A DNA stretch of 64,000 bases from an uncultured Oscillospiraceae bacterium (GTDB taxonomy: Bacteria; Bacillota; Clostridia; Oscillospirales; Oscillospiraceae), in the NCBI GenBank assembly GCA_934565795.1, contig CAKTIM010000002.1:62001-126000 (forward strand). Direction: 5' to 3'. Shown one piece after another: positions 34,065-42,153 of this stretch. The notes under the pieces are model-generated. The model saw only the letters and a list, made by a program, of their open reading frames with translations. It did no database searches and had not been told where the DNA came from. Both the position numbers and the translations under genes were made by a program. Within the stretch, counting starts at the first letter, position 1. Each line of letters begins with the position of its first letter.

Positions 34065-34655
34065 TTTGCCTTTTCTTTGCAGCAGCCCGATGATTTGACC
34101 CGACAGAACCACCGTTAAAAGGGAATAGGCGATCCGGCGCAGGGGAATGTAGCTCAGCGACAGGGCAAGGACTGCTAAATCGCTGGCAAGATAGATCCAC
34201 TGAATTGGAACCCTTGTCACCTTGGATAAACTCATGGCCAGGGCGTCGTCGCCGCTGGTGGCTCCGCCCACCCGCACACAGACGCCGCTGCCCACACCCA
34301 CAAAAATACTGCCAACAATGGATGCTGCCAGAGGCATGTCGGCAATCTGCGGGTACAGCGGCGGAAACTGCTCACACAGAAAGTATACGGCGGAGTATCC
34401 CAGCGCGGCCATGGCGGAATAGGCCACGAAGGATTTTCCAAAGGTTTTCCAGCCGAAAAGATAGCACAGGGAGTTCAGGATCAAGTTGGACACGGCGGGG
34501 GAGAGGCCGAACCAGTGCTGAAACAGCAGCACCGCGCCCAACACACCTCCTTCGGTAATGTTGGCAACCGCGTGAATATTGTACATTCCGAATGCCAGAA
34601 AACCGGCGCTCAGAAAGGCAACTGCGCAGGAGCGCAGGGATATCTCTTTTTTCAT
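34050..34655 (-). CDS. YitT-family membrane protein, short form
   Basis: Polytopic membrane protein of 201 residues. About five or six hydrophobic segments and the motifs FGMYNIHAVANITEGGVLG and GGATSGDDALAM match the YitT/YczE membrane domain. The C-terminal cytosolic DUF2179 domain found in full-length YitT proteins is absent; the protein ends GLLQRKGKETAE, where the last codons and stop come from the repeat at 34010. AAGGAG precedes the ATG at 34655, which overlaps the tmcAL stop by four bases. Transport substrate unknown. Confidence 0.85.
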   Translation of the reverse strand: MKKEISLRSCAVAFLSAGFLAFGMYNIHAVANITEGGVLGAVLLFQHWFGLSPAVSNLILNSLCYLFGWKTFGKSFVAYSAMAALGYSAVYFLCEQFPPLYPQIADMPLAASIVGSIFVGVGSGVCVRVGGATSGDDALAMSLSKVTRVPIQWIYLASDLAVLALSLSYIPLRRIAYSLLTVVLSGQIIGLLQRKGKETAE

Positions 34656-35785
34656 TCCGACTCCTTCAAATAAAAAACACGTCTTTTTTTCTCCGCATTC
34701 GGCGGCTCGATCCCGGACAGGCAGAATAGGCCGTACAGGCTGCCAAGGCGTATTTCCTCCGGGGTGACATCCTCGCCTGCGTTGCGAAATTCCGGGTGGG
34801 TGCGCAGCACGGCGCGGCCCCGGTCGGTAAAGGCGAGAACACGGATCGTGTCCGGGACGGTTCCAATGTCCGCCTCGGTCAGGCCCAGGAAGGCGCACAG
34901 GATTATGCGGTCGATCCTTGTGCGGGTATAACGCTTGGATTTGGTCGCGTCGATGATGGACGAAAGGTCAGGGCATGTCCGGCAGGCCTTCATCAGCTTG
35001 CGCCACAGGCCCTCAGAGCCGTAGGGAAGCTGCGCAAATTCGTCCTCCGTCATGGTGCGCAGCTTTGCCACAATCGCCCGCTCTCCGGCCTGCAGGGTGT
35101 GCAGCGGCGCGTTTTCCAGCAGCGCGGCGGTGCAGGGAGGCACGCAGGCATGCCAGGCCCCGCCGGAAAGTAGCTGCCCGCGCACGGCGGTTGCCGAGGG
35201 GGCATCCGGCACGGTGTCCGCTGCATGATAGTCGCCTGTCCTGTGAATGGGGAACGGCTCCATGGGGCTTTTCTGGGTCAGCATTGCCCTTACGTATTCC
35301 ACGCCGAGAATGTCATTGGGATTGGAAAGCGGCTGCGCAATCCCCATCTGCTGTAGCGCCCTCTGCCGGGCGGCAGGGAAGGAGCAGCCGACGGAAAGAG
35401 CCTCCCGCAGCAGCGGCGGAAAGGCAGGGGAGCACAGCGCCCGGGCCGCCTGTATCAGGTCGTCCCGCTCCATGGACTCCGTGCCGAAGCAGAGCGCGTC
35501 GCAGCACCGGCTGAGGATCGCCGTCCCACCCATGGCAAACCCTTCCGCCGAGGAGAGGGCAACCGTGGGCGGCAGCTCCAGCACCAGATCAGCCCCAGCA
35601 CGGACGGCTGCCTGGGCGCGAATGCTTTTATCAATGATCGCGGGTGCGCCCCGCTGGATGAAATTCCCGCTCATCAGGCAAATGATCGTGCAGTCCCTGC
35701 CATATTTTTCCCAAATCAGCTGAAATTGCCGCAGGTGCCCGTTATGAAACGGATTATATTCGCAGATAATGCCGACGGTTTTCAT
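34652..35785 (-). CDS. tmcAL: tRNA(Met) cytidine acetate ligase
   Basis: TmcAL (YlbM) family enzyme that activates acetate with ATP and acetylates the wobble C34 of elongator tRNA-Met, 377 residues. The N-terminal nucleotidyltransferase motif is IICEYNPFHNGHLRQ, with MSGNFIQRGAPAIIDK and GADLVLELPP following. GGAGCGTCTCGTT precedes the ATG. It diverges from ackA and is coupled to the YitT-like gene. Acetate is the metabolite shared with the neighbouring acetate kinase, probably by coincidence. Confidence 0.93.
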   Translation of the reverse strand: MKTVGIICEYNPFHNGHLRQFQLIWEKYGRDCTIICLMSGNFIQRGAPAIIDKSIRAQAAVRAGADLVLELPPTVALSSAEGFAMGGTAILSRCCDALCFGTESMERDDLIQAARALCSPAFPPLLREALSVGCSFPAARQRALQQMGIAQPLSNPNDILGVEYVRAMLTQKSPMEPFPIHRTGDYHAADTVPDAPSATAVRGQLLSGGAWHACVPPCTAALLENAPLHTLQAGERAIVAKLRTMTEDEFAQLPYGSEGLWRKLMKACRTCPDLSSIIDATKSKRYTRTRIDRIILCAFLGLTEADIGTVPDTIRVLAFTDRGRAVLRTHPEFRNAGEDVTPEEIRLGSLYGLFCLSGIEPPNAEKKRRVFYLKESE

Positions 35786-35824
35786 AACGAGACGCTCCTT
35801 CTGTAAAAAATTTCTCTTTGGGGG

Positions 35825-35853
35825 TTGAGAAAAAGGGAAAAATAGACTATAAT
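35825..35853 (+). promoter_or_regulatory. Promoter of ackA
   Basis: TTGAGA (35825-35830), 17-base spacer, TATAAT (35848-35853). The predicted start near 35860 gives a leader of about 65 bases. Confidence 0.72.
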
Positions 35854-35869
35854 ATTCGAAGCCATGGAA

Positions 35870-35898
35870 ATTATACCATATTTTCCGTAAAAATGTAA
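35870..35898 (-). promoter_or_regulatory. Promoter of tmcAL
   Basis: On the minus strand, TTACAT (35898-35893), 17-base spacer and TATAAT (35875-35870). It points toward the ackA promoter, so the two promoters face each other. Confidence 0.65.
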
Positions 35899-35925
35899 TA
35901 CTAAATTATTTAGGAGGCAATTCCA

Positions 35926-37119
35926 ATGAATGTTCTGGTTATCAATGCCGGCAGCTCCTCGCTGAAGTATCAGCTGATGAACCCGGAGACCGGCGATGTA
36001 TCCGCCAAGGGCCTGTGTGAGCGTATTTACATTGACGGCCGCCTGACCCACAAGGTCGGCGACAAGAAGGTGGTCAAGGATATCCCCATGCCCACCCATT
36101 CCGAGGCCATCGAGGCTGTCCTGCAGATCCTGGTCGACCCGGTGGACGGCGTGATCAAGTCCGTGGATGAGATCGACGCGGTCGGCCATCGCGTGCTCCA
36201 TGGCGGCATGAAGTTCTCCGACTCCTGCATCATCGACGACGCCTGCATCAAGGCAATCGAGGAGTGCATTCCCCTTGGCCCCCTGCATAACCCTGCCAAC
36301 CTGATGGGCATCCGCGCCTGCCAGGCGGTCATGCCCAATACGCCCCAGGTGGCCGTATTCGATACCGCCTTCCACATGACCATGCCCCCCAAGGCCTACC
36401 GCTATGCCATCCCCACCGAGTATTACAAGAACGACGACATCCGCCGCTACGGCTTCCACGGCACCTCTCATAAGTATATTGCCCGCCGCGCTGCCGAGCT
36501 GATGGGCACCAAGAACTTCAAGATGGTCAACTGCCATCTGGGCAACGGTTCCTCCCTGTCCGCCGTGAAGGACGGCAAGTGCCAGGATACCTCCATGGGC
36601 CTGTCTCCTCTAGCCGGTGTCCCCATGGGCACCCGCTCCGGCGACATTGATCCTTGCGTGGTGCAGTTCATCTGCAACAAGTACGGCATGAGCGTGGACG
36701 ACTGCCTGACCATGCTGAATAAGAAGTCCGGCGTGCTGGCGCTGTCCGGCGTTTCCTCTGACTTCCGTGACCTGACCGCCGGTGCTGAGTCCGGCAACGA
36801 GGACTGCAAGCTGGCGCTGGAGAAGTTCTACTATGAGGTCGCCAAGTATGTGGGCGCTTACACCGCCGCTCTGAACGGCATCGACCTGCTGACCTTTACC
36901 GCCGGTGTGGGCGAGAACGATGCCGACGCCCGCGCGGCCATCTGCTCCTACCTGAGCTTCATGGGCGTGAAGATCGACGCTGAAAAGAACAAGCTTCGCG
37001 GCCAGGAGATGAAGATTTCCACCGACGATTCCGCCGTTCAGGTATGGGTGATCCCCACCAACGAAGAGCTGATGATCGCCCAGGATACCGCTGAGCTGGT
37101 CAACGCCGCCAAAAAGTAA
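35926..37119 (+). CDS. ackA: Acetate kinase
   Basis: Converts acetyl phosphate plus ADP to acetate plus ATP, the energy-yielding step of acetogenic fermentation; 397 residues, standard. The N-terminal VLVINAGSSSLKYQL, phosphate loop NCHLGNGSSLSAVKDGK, GLSPLAGVPMGTRSGDIDP and C-terminal FTAGVGEN motifs are all intact. AGGAGG lies upstream of the ATG. Phosphotransacetylase (pta) is not adjacent. Codon use looks strongly biased, as expected for a highly expressed gene. Confidence 0.98.
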   Translation: MNVLVINAGSSSLKYQLMNPETGDVSAKGLCERIYIDGRLTHKVGDKKVVKDIPMPTHSEAIEAVLQILVDPVDGVIKSVDEIDAVGHRVLHGGMKFSDSCIIDDACIKAIEECIPLGPLHNPANLMGIRACQAVMPNTPQVAVFDTAFHMTMPPKAYRYAIPTEYYKNDDIRRYGFHGTSHKYIARRAAELMGTKNFKMVNCHLGNGSSLSAVKDGKCQDTSMGLSPLAGVPMGTRSGDIDPCVVQFICNKYGMSVDDCLTMLNKKSGVLALSGVSSDFRDLTAGAESGNEDCKLALEKFYYEVAKYVGAYTAALNGIDLLTFTAGVGENDADARAAICSYLSFMGVKIDAEKNKLRGQEMKISTDDSAVQVWVIPTNEELMIAQDTAELVNAAKK

Positions 37120-37133
37120 TTGTTCCCAATTTC

Positions 37134-37166
37134 CGAGCCGCCGCATTTTCGCGGCGGCTCGATTCA
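37134..37166 (+). terminator. Terminator of ackA
   Basis: Arms CGAGCCGCCGC (37134-37144) and GCGGCGGCTCG (37151-37161), six-base loop ATTTTC; weak T-tail (ATTCAT). Confidence 0.72.
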
Positions 37167-37180
37167 TAAGGAGTGTTCAC

Positions 37181-38386
37181 ATGGAATCTGTTGTTGAGCG
37201 CTTTTTGCGCTATGTTGCCTTTGATACCCAGTCCGACGAGGCCTCGGAAAGCTGCCCCTCTACCGCCAAGCAAAAGCTGCTGGGGCAGTGCATCGTAAAC
37301 GACATGCTCAAGATGGGCATTGCGGACGCGCATATGGATGCGCATGGCTATGTTTACGGAACCGTCCCCGGAGACCAGGGCCTTCCGACCATCGGCCTGA
37401 TTGCCCACATGGATACCTCCCCGGATGCCTCCGGCACCAATATCCGGGCCAGGATCGTTCCCTACGACGGAACGGACATCCTTCTGAATGAGGAGCAGGG
37501 CATTTACCTGCGGGAATCCGACTATCCCATTCTGAAAAACAGCCGCGGAAAGCATCTGATTGTCACCGACGGCACCACGCTGCTAGGGGCGGACGATAAG
37601 GCGGGCGTTGCCGAAATCCTCACGGCGGCCCAGCGCCTGATCGAAAACGGCGGCAGACACGCCACGCTGAAAATCGGCTTCACCCCCGACGAGGAGATCG
37701 GCAGGGGAGCGGATCTATTTGATATAAAGGGCTTCGGCGCGGATTATGCCTATACAGCCGACGGCGGTACGGTGGGGGAGATCGAATACGAGAATTTCAA
37801 CGCTGCCAGCGCCAGAGCGGTATTCCATGGCCTGAACATCCATCCGGGCTCTGCCAAGGGCAAGATGGTAAACGCCATGTATCTTGCCATGGAATTTCAG
37901 GCCATGCTCCCGGCAGCATGGAAGCCGGAATACACCGAAGGCTACGAGGGCTTCATACACCTGACCCATATGGAGGGCGAGGTGGAGCAGAGCAGCCTGG
38001 AATATATCCTGCGGGATCACGATCTGGATAAGCTCAATGCCCAAAAGGCGGTTATGACCGCCGCTGCCGATTTCCTGAATGCCAAATACGGCGCAGGCAC
38101 GGTAGAGCTTACCATCAAGGACAGCTACTACAATATGAAGCAGTGCATCCTGCCCCATATGGAGATCGTTGACCGGGCAAAGGCTGCCATGGGCGCAGCC
38201 GGAATGCAGCCCAGAGAGGTTCCCATCCGCGGCGGCACGGACGGGGCGAGACTGTCCTACGAAGGGCTGCTGTGCCCCAATCTGTGCACCGGCGGCGAAA
38301 ACTACCATGGCCGGTTTGAATTTATCCCGGTGGAGGACATGGAGCAGTGCGTTGATATGCTGGAGCACATCCTCAGGGATTTTTAA
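37181..38386 (+). CDS. pepT: Peptidase T (tripeptide aminopeptidase)
   Basis: Zinc-dependent M20B aminopeptidase that releases the N-terminal residue of tripeptides, 401 residues. Metal ligands are in IAHMDTSPDASG, LLGADDKAGVAE and FTPDEEIGRG, and the dimerisation/substrate segment contains GLNIHPGSAKGKM and RGGTDGARLS. AAGGAGTG precedes the ATG. Cytosolic peptide use for amino acids; the M29 aminopeptidase at 42635 would complement it. Confidence 0.97.
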   Translation: MESVVERFLRYVAFDTQSDEASESCPSTAKQKLLGQCIVNDMLKMGIADAHMDAHGYVYGTVPGDQGLPTIGLIAHMDTSPDASGTNIRARIVPYDGTDILLNEEQGIYLRESDYPILKNSRGKHLIVTDGTTLLGADDKAGVAEILTAAQRLIENGGRHATLKIGFTPDEEIGRGADLFDIKGFGADYAYTADGGTVGEIEYENFNAASARAVFHGLNIHPGSAKGKMVNAMYLAMEFQAMLPAAWKPEYTEGYEGFIHLTHMEGEVEQSSLEYILRDHDLDKLNAQKAVMTAAADFLNAKYGAGTVELTIKDSYYNMKQCILPHMEIVDRAKAAMGAAGMQPREVPIRGGTDGARLSYEGLLCPNLCTGGENYHGRFEFIPVEDMEQCVDMLEHILRDF

Positions 38387-38412
38387 CACAATTAACAGCG
38401 CTGAGGTAAAAG

Positions 38413-38450
38413 ACAGGAGGCTGCGATTTTGGCAGCCTCCTGTTGCATTT
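38413..38450. terminator. Terminator between pepT and the convergent small membrane protein gene
   Basis: Arms ACAGGAGGCTGC (38413-38424) and GCAGCCTCCTGT (38432-38443). TGCATTT follows on the plus strand and CTTTT on the minus strand, so it may act in both directions. Confidence 0.8.
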
Positions 38451-38457
38451 AAAAAAA

Positions 38458-38763
38458 TCAGCCCTCGAAATCCTCTTCGTTGGCAACGGGGGTGGTTTCA
38501 CCCTCGGTCTGCCCGGCGGCAGGCGCGGCTTCCTGGGCGGGAGCGGCCTCGGCCTCCTCGGCCTGCGGTTCTGCGGGGGCCTCGGGGGTCGCCTCAGGCT
38601 CGGTGGAGGTGGTGAAGTGGAACGTGGCCGTAGCGGAGCGGCAGCCCATCAGCTGCTTGGCCCAGGCGACGATCTTGTCGCCGTAGGTTGCGACGATGTA
38701 GACAGTACCAACGGCAGCGGCCAGAGCGGAAATGACCTTCATAAAGGTATTGAACTTTTTCAT
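38458..38763 (-). CDS. Small single-span membrane protein with Ala/Glu/Pro-rich tail
   Basis: A 101-residue protein. Residues 1-28 include a hydrophobic segment (ISALAAAVGTVYIVATYG), followed by a short amphipathic stretch and a low-complexity acidic tail (about 55-101) of Ala, Glu and Pro. No catalytic motif is seen. It resembles the short YtxH-like or membrane-anchored tail proteins common in Clostridia, but I cannot assign a family. The ATG at 38763 has a strong AAGGAGG; codons upstream have none. Confidence 0.7.
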   Translation of the reverse strand: MKKFNTFMKVISALAAAVGTVYIVATYGDKIVAWAKQLMGCRSATATFHFTTSTEPEATPEAPAEPQAEEAEAAPAQEAAPAAGQTEGETTPVANEEDFEG

Positions 38764-38856
38764 TGTAAGAACCTCCTTATCGTTCTTTTGAGTGAGTATA
38801 GTATACCCAATCAGCGCGAAAAAAGCAACATCCAAATTGTAAAAAAGATTTTCTGA

Positions 38857-39654
38857 TCACACGTAGCCGTAAAGGCCCCGCACACTGACCTCGCCGGAAT
38901 TGACGTGCTCAACAGTCCCGTCGGCGTAACGTACCACCAGCGCACCGGCTTCGTCCACGGAAAGGGCCAGTCCGGCGCTCGACTCCTGGCCGCGCATCAC
39001 GCGAACCTCTTTTCCGATGGTGATGCAGTCGCGGCAATATTGCTCCAGAATGGCCTGTTTCCCGCTCAGCAGCTGCCGGTTCATTTGTGCAAAGGCATCC
39101 AGCATTCTGGCGGCGACGACTGCGCGGTTGACCTGCTTCCCGGCAGCCATTTTCAGGGAACCGGCAAAGGAGCGCAGATCGGGGGGAAAATCCTGCGCAT
39201 CCTGGTTGCAGTTGATGCCGATGCCGATGACGGCATGGCTGACGGAGCCGTTGCTGGCAAGCCCCATCTCCACCAGAATTCCCGCAAGCTTCCACCCGTC
39301 GTAAACAATGTCATTCGTCCACTTGATGCCGGGGCGAAGCCCCACCACCTGCTCGATGGCATCGCAGGCGGCGCACCCGGCGGCGCAGGTCAGGTGCATT
39401 AATTCCAGCGGCATACAGCCGGGGCGAAGCAGAACGCTCATGTAAACGCCCGCCTCCGGCGGGGAGAGGAAGCTCCGGCCCATCCGGCCCCGTCCCCCAG
39501 ACTGGCTTCCGGCGATGAGGCTTGTACCCTCCGGCGCGCCCTGGGCGGCCATGCGCTTCAAAACATCGTTTGTGGAGGTGATGGTATCAAAGTACCGCAC
39601 CTCTGCCCGCCAGGGATTTTCCGGGGAGAGGGCAGCCAAAATGGAATCCAGCAT
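38857..39654 (-). CDS. birA: Biotin-[acetyl-CoA-carboxylase] ligase
   Basis: Activates biotin to biotinyl-AMP and attaches it to carboxylase/decarboxylase carrier domains, 265 residues. The catalytic biotin-loop motif is GGRGRMGRSF and the lysine motif GIKWTNDIVYDGWKLAGILVE; a C-terminal SH3-like part follows. The N-terminal winged-helix repressor domain of bifunctional BirA is absent, so it should not be a DNA-binding regulator. It starts 10 bases after the E2-like membrane protein gene, indicating an operon. Confidence 0.94.
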   Translation of the reverse strand: MLDSILAALSPENPWRAEVRYFDTITSTNDVLKRMAAQGAPEGTSLIAGSQSGGRGRMGRSFLSPPEAGVYMSVLLRPGCMPLELMHLTCAAGCAACDAIEQVVGLRPGIKWTNDIVYDGWKLAGILVEMGLASNGSVSHAVIGIGINCNQDAQDFPPDLRSFAGSLKMAAGKQVNRAVVAARMLDAFAQMNRQLLSGKQAILEQYCRDCITIGKEVRVMRGQESSAGLALSVDEAGALVVRYADGTVEHVNSGEVSVRGLYGYV

Positions 39655-39664
39655 ATGGGCCGCC

Positions 39665-41083
39665 TCAGTCGATGTCGGCGCGGACTTCCTCGGGCGGCGT
39701 ATCCAGCTGCTCGGGGTTGGCGATCAGGCGGCGGAAATGCTTGAAGAACGTGGCGTAATAGTAGCCGTCCACGATCCGCTCGTCCATGGTGAATTTGAAG
39801 TCGACATACTTCTTCTGAACCACCGTGCCGTCCTCCAATACCTCAATGGCCTTGCGCTTGCAGCCAAAGGAGCCGAATACGGGCATATTGCCGAAATCGT
39901 ACAGGTGATGGTAAATGGGCGGAATGCCCAGGCTTCCCATGGAGGTAAAGAAAATGCTGCCATGGAACGGACTGACCTCAAGCAGGAATTTGGGAAGCAT
40001 GCCGAAGTAATCCAACGTTTTCAGGAGCCACACCAGAAGCTTCAGGAATACGCCGGGGATCAGCATCAGCGCATGGGCGGTGTTGTCAAAGCTGGAATCC
40101 AGGGGGGCCTCCTTGGCTTTGTCGATTTCCGCGTTCACCTTGTTGTAGACGTCATATACGGTGTCTCTGGGGGAGAGGTGAGCCTTGATGATGGTCTCCG
40201 GGGATTTGGTGCTCATTTCCTTTTTGATGGTCAGGCAGAACTGGATATCCTCGCCTCTGGAATACACCTTCTGGCCGGAGATAAAACGGTTCAGGCCGGG
40301 GTATTTGGCCACCGTGCGGCAGTAGCAGGCCAGGAACACATGCATGATGCCGAAATTGGTCAGCCCCTCCCGACGCTTCTGGCGGATGTAGCGATCCACG
40401 TTGGTGATTTCAAAGGCCTGCTCAAAGGAGTTGGTGGAGGTGTTGCGGGAGACCATGATGTACGGGGAGACCTGATCCATGGGAGCCAGGGTGCGGATTT
40501 TTCTCCCGTCGCTGCGGTCGCCCCAGCGGCGGTGATACTGCCCGGTGGGATGCACCCGAATGCCGAAGGACATCAGAATGCAGGCCACCAGCACGACGAT
40601 ATCCGCATGGATCCGCACCAGAACATCCCAGTTGCGCTCCAGCAGGGGCGTGCGGTTGTTATAAAGCACCGTCGCCAGTGTGGCCAGCATGAGGATGGGC
40701 AGGCACCACACCATCTTCTGCCGGCTGCCAGAGGCGATCTCGCCGTAGACAAGGGTGAGGAAAATCAAAGAGGTAAAGAAAAGACCGATGTAGAGCTTGC
40801 CCTGAACGGCGTTTGTGACGCAGATGCCGCCGTACAGCGCCATCATGCCCACAGGGATGGTGGTCTTGTAGAAGCATTCCTCTCCGTCGGTGAGGATGAT
40901 GATCAGATACAGCACCGTTGCCGCAATGGGGAGGACGATCTGCCCCCAGAACCCGACAGTTCCGGCATGCTTGGTGAAGCCAAAGACGACAATCCTTGCC
41001 ACGATGGAGTAGACAAGGCAGATTGCCGTCAGCCAGGTGAAGGCGTTTTTCTTGGTGACGTATAGGTGAATCCTATTTTCCAT
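39665..41083 (-). CDS. Membrane protein fused to a 2-oxoacid dehydrogenase E2-like acyltransferase domain
   Basis: A 472-residue two-part protein. Residues about 10-180 form six hydrophobic segments. Residues about 185-460 resemble the trimeric CAT/E2 catalytic fold, with RFISGQKVY, FFTSMGSLGIPP and a final DERIVDG (434-440). In E2 enzymes that last motif is DHRxxDG with catalytic His; here Glu435 replaces His, so classic acyl transfer is doubtful. There is no lipoyl domain and no E1 or E3 genes nearby. AAGGAGAG precedes the ATG. It lies between the homocysteine methyltransferase and birA genes. Confidence 0.82.
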   Translation of the reverse strand: MENRIHLYVTKKNAFTWLTAICLVYSIVARIVVFGFTKHAGTVGFWGQIVLPIAATVLYLIIILTDGEECFYKTTIPVGMMALYGGICVTNAVQGKLYIGLFFTSLIFLTLVYGEIASGSRQKMVWCLPILMLATLATVLYNNRTPLLERNWDVLVRIHADIVVLVACILMSFGIRVHPTGQYHRRWGDRSDGRKIRTLAPMDQVSPYIMVSRNTSTNSFEQAFEITNVDRYIRQKRREGLTNFGIMHVFLACYCRTVAKYPGLNRFISGQKVYSRGEDIQFCLTIKKEMSTKSPETIIKAHLSPRDTVYDVYNKVNAEIDKAKEAPLDSSFDNTAHALMLIPGVFLKLLVWLLKTLDYFGMLPKFLLEVSPFHGSIFFTSMGSLGIPPIYHHLYDFGNMPVFGSFGCKRKAIEVLEDGTVVQKKYVDFKFTMDERIVDGYYYATFFKHFRRLIANPEQLDTPPEEVRADID

Positions 41084-41108
41084 GTTGCTCTCTCCTTTTT
41101 TATTCGCA

Positions 41109-41981
41109 TCAGGCCAGCGCCTGCTTCAATGCCGCGATAAAGCTGGGGTCGGTGCCGCAGCAGCCGCCCAGCAGACGGGCGCCGTTGTCTGCGCATTGCT
41201 TCATAATTGCTGCAAAGGCGTCGGCGGACAGGTCATACTCGGCAATGCCGTCCTTGTTGATCACCGGGTTTCCCGCATTGGGCTTGCAGATCAGGGGCAG
41301 GGAGGTGTACCTTCTCAGCTTGCTGACGAGGTGCGGGGTCATCATGTCGGCGGCCACACAGTTAAAGCCCACCGCGTCAGCGCCCGCTTCCTCCAGCTCA
41401 TGCAATACCCTCCCGGCATCCGTCCCAGAAAACAGAGAGCCGTCCGGCTGCATGGTAAAGGAGAACATCACCGCACCGGCGCTTTCCAACTCCGCCGCCG
41501 TCAAAATTGCCTCCGCCTCCTGGGGATACAGCAGCGTTTCGCCCACCAGCAGGTCTGCCCCGCCGTCTATAAGGCCGCGAATCTGCCGCCGGTAATTCTC
41601 TACCATCACATCGAAGCAATCCGGGTTCCAGCTTTCCAGATGCGCGGCCAGCGTGGCAATGTCGCCCGCAACCAGGCAGCCGGGAGCCGCCTGACGGGTC
41701 AGCGCAATCAGCGATGCGTTGATTTTTTCGGTTTGCTGCGCCAGGCCCTCCTTTTCAAGGGCAATGGGCTGCGCCTGGAATGTGGGGGCGTAGATGATCT
41801 GGGAGCCGGCCTCGCGGTACTGGCGCTGCAGGCGGAGAATGGCTCCCGGATTTTCCAGCACCCATTTTTCGGTACAGCAGCCCTTGGGCATTCCGGCAAG
41901 CAGCAGATTAGAGCCGGTGGCTCCGTCCAGCAGGCAGGGGCCTCCGCTTAAAAGCTGGCGAAATTCCTGTTTGCTCAGCAT
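41109..41981 (-). CDS. Homocysteine S-methyltransferase family protein
   Basis: Zinc-dependent TIM-barrel methyltransferase of 290 residues (MetH N-terminal/BHMT/MmuM family). LLDGATGSNLLLAGMP, GFNCVAADMM (first zinc Cys) and LLGGCCGTDPSFIAAL (paired zinc Cys) are intact. It would methylate homocysteine to methionine; donor could be S-methylmethionine or a corrinoid partner, as no folate or B12 domain is attached. The ATG at 41981 is preferred over one 45 bases upstream lacking a ribosome binding site. First gene of the leftward methyltransferase-E2-like-birA unit. Confidence 0.88.
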   Translation of the reverse strand: MLSKQEFRQLLSGGPCLLDGATGSNLLLAGMPKGCCTEKWVLENPGAILRLQRQYREAGSQIIYAPTFQAQPIALEKEGLAQQTEKINASLIALTRQAAPGCLVAGDIATLAAHLESWNPDCFDVMVENYRRQIRGLIDGGADLLVGETLLYPQEAEAILTAAELESAGAVMFSFTMQPDGSLFSGTDAGRVLHELEEAGADAVGFNCVAADMMTPHLVSKLRRYTSLPLICKPNAGNPVINKDGIAEYDLSADAFAAIMKQCADNGARLLGGCCGTDPSFIAALKQALA

Positions 41982-42024
41982 ATTGCGCCGTCCTTTCTGT
42001 GTCAGGATTATAACGTTGTTACAC

Positions 42025-42053
42025 ATTATACATTATTTCATATTGAAATGCAA
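42025..42053 (-). promoter_or_regulatory. Promoter of the homocysteine methyltransferase operon
   Basis: On the minus strand, TTGCAT (42053-42048), 17-base spacer and TATAAT (42030-42025). The spacer holds the small palindrome ATTTCA-ATA-TGAAAT. Confidence 0.7.
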
Positions 42054-42075
42054 CATCCCGATTTGAAGAATGTGC

Positions 42076-42104
42076 TTGACAAGCTTTGTTTTTGGCTGTA
42101 TTAT
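42076..42104 (+). promoter_or_regulatory. Promoter of the ribbon-helix-helix regulator gene
   Basis: TTGACA (42076-42081), 17-base spacer, TATTAT (42099-42104). The -10 box is the left edge of a 38-bp perfect palindrome. Confidence 0.82.
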
Positions 42105-42136
42105 ATTTATGCTCCAATTGGAGCATAAATATAATA
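42099..42136 (+). promoter_or_regulatory. 38-bp perfect palindrome, probable operator
   Basis: Left arm TATTATATTTATGCTCCAA and its exact reverse complement, 19 bp each with no loop. It covers the -10 box and transcription start and ends 17 bases before the GTG of a ribbon-helix-helix protein gene. Autoregulation is the simplest reading. Confidence 0.85.
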
Positions 42137-42153
42137 TTAAGAGAGGGAGCAGT

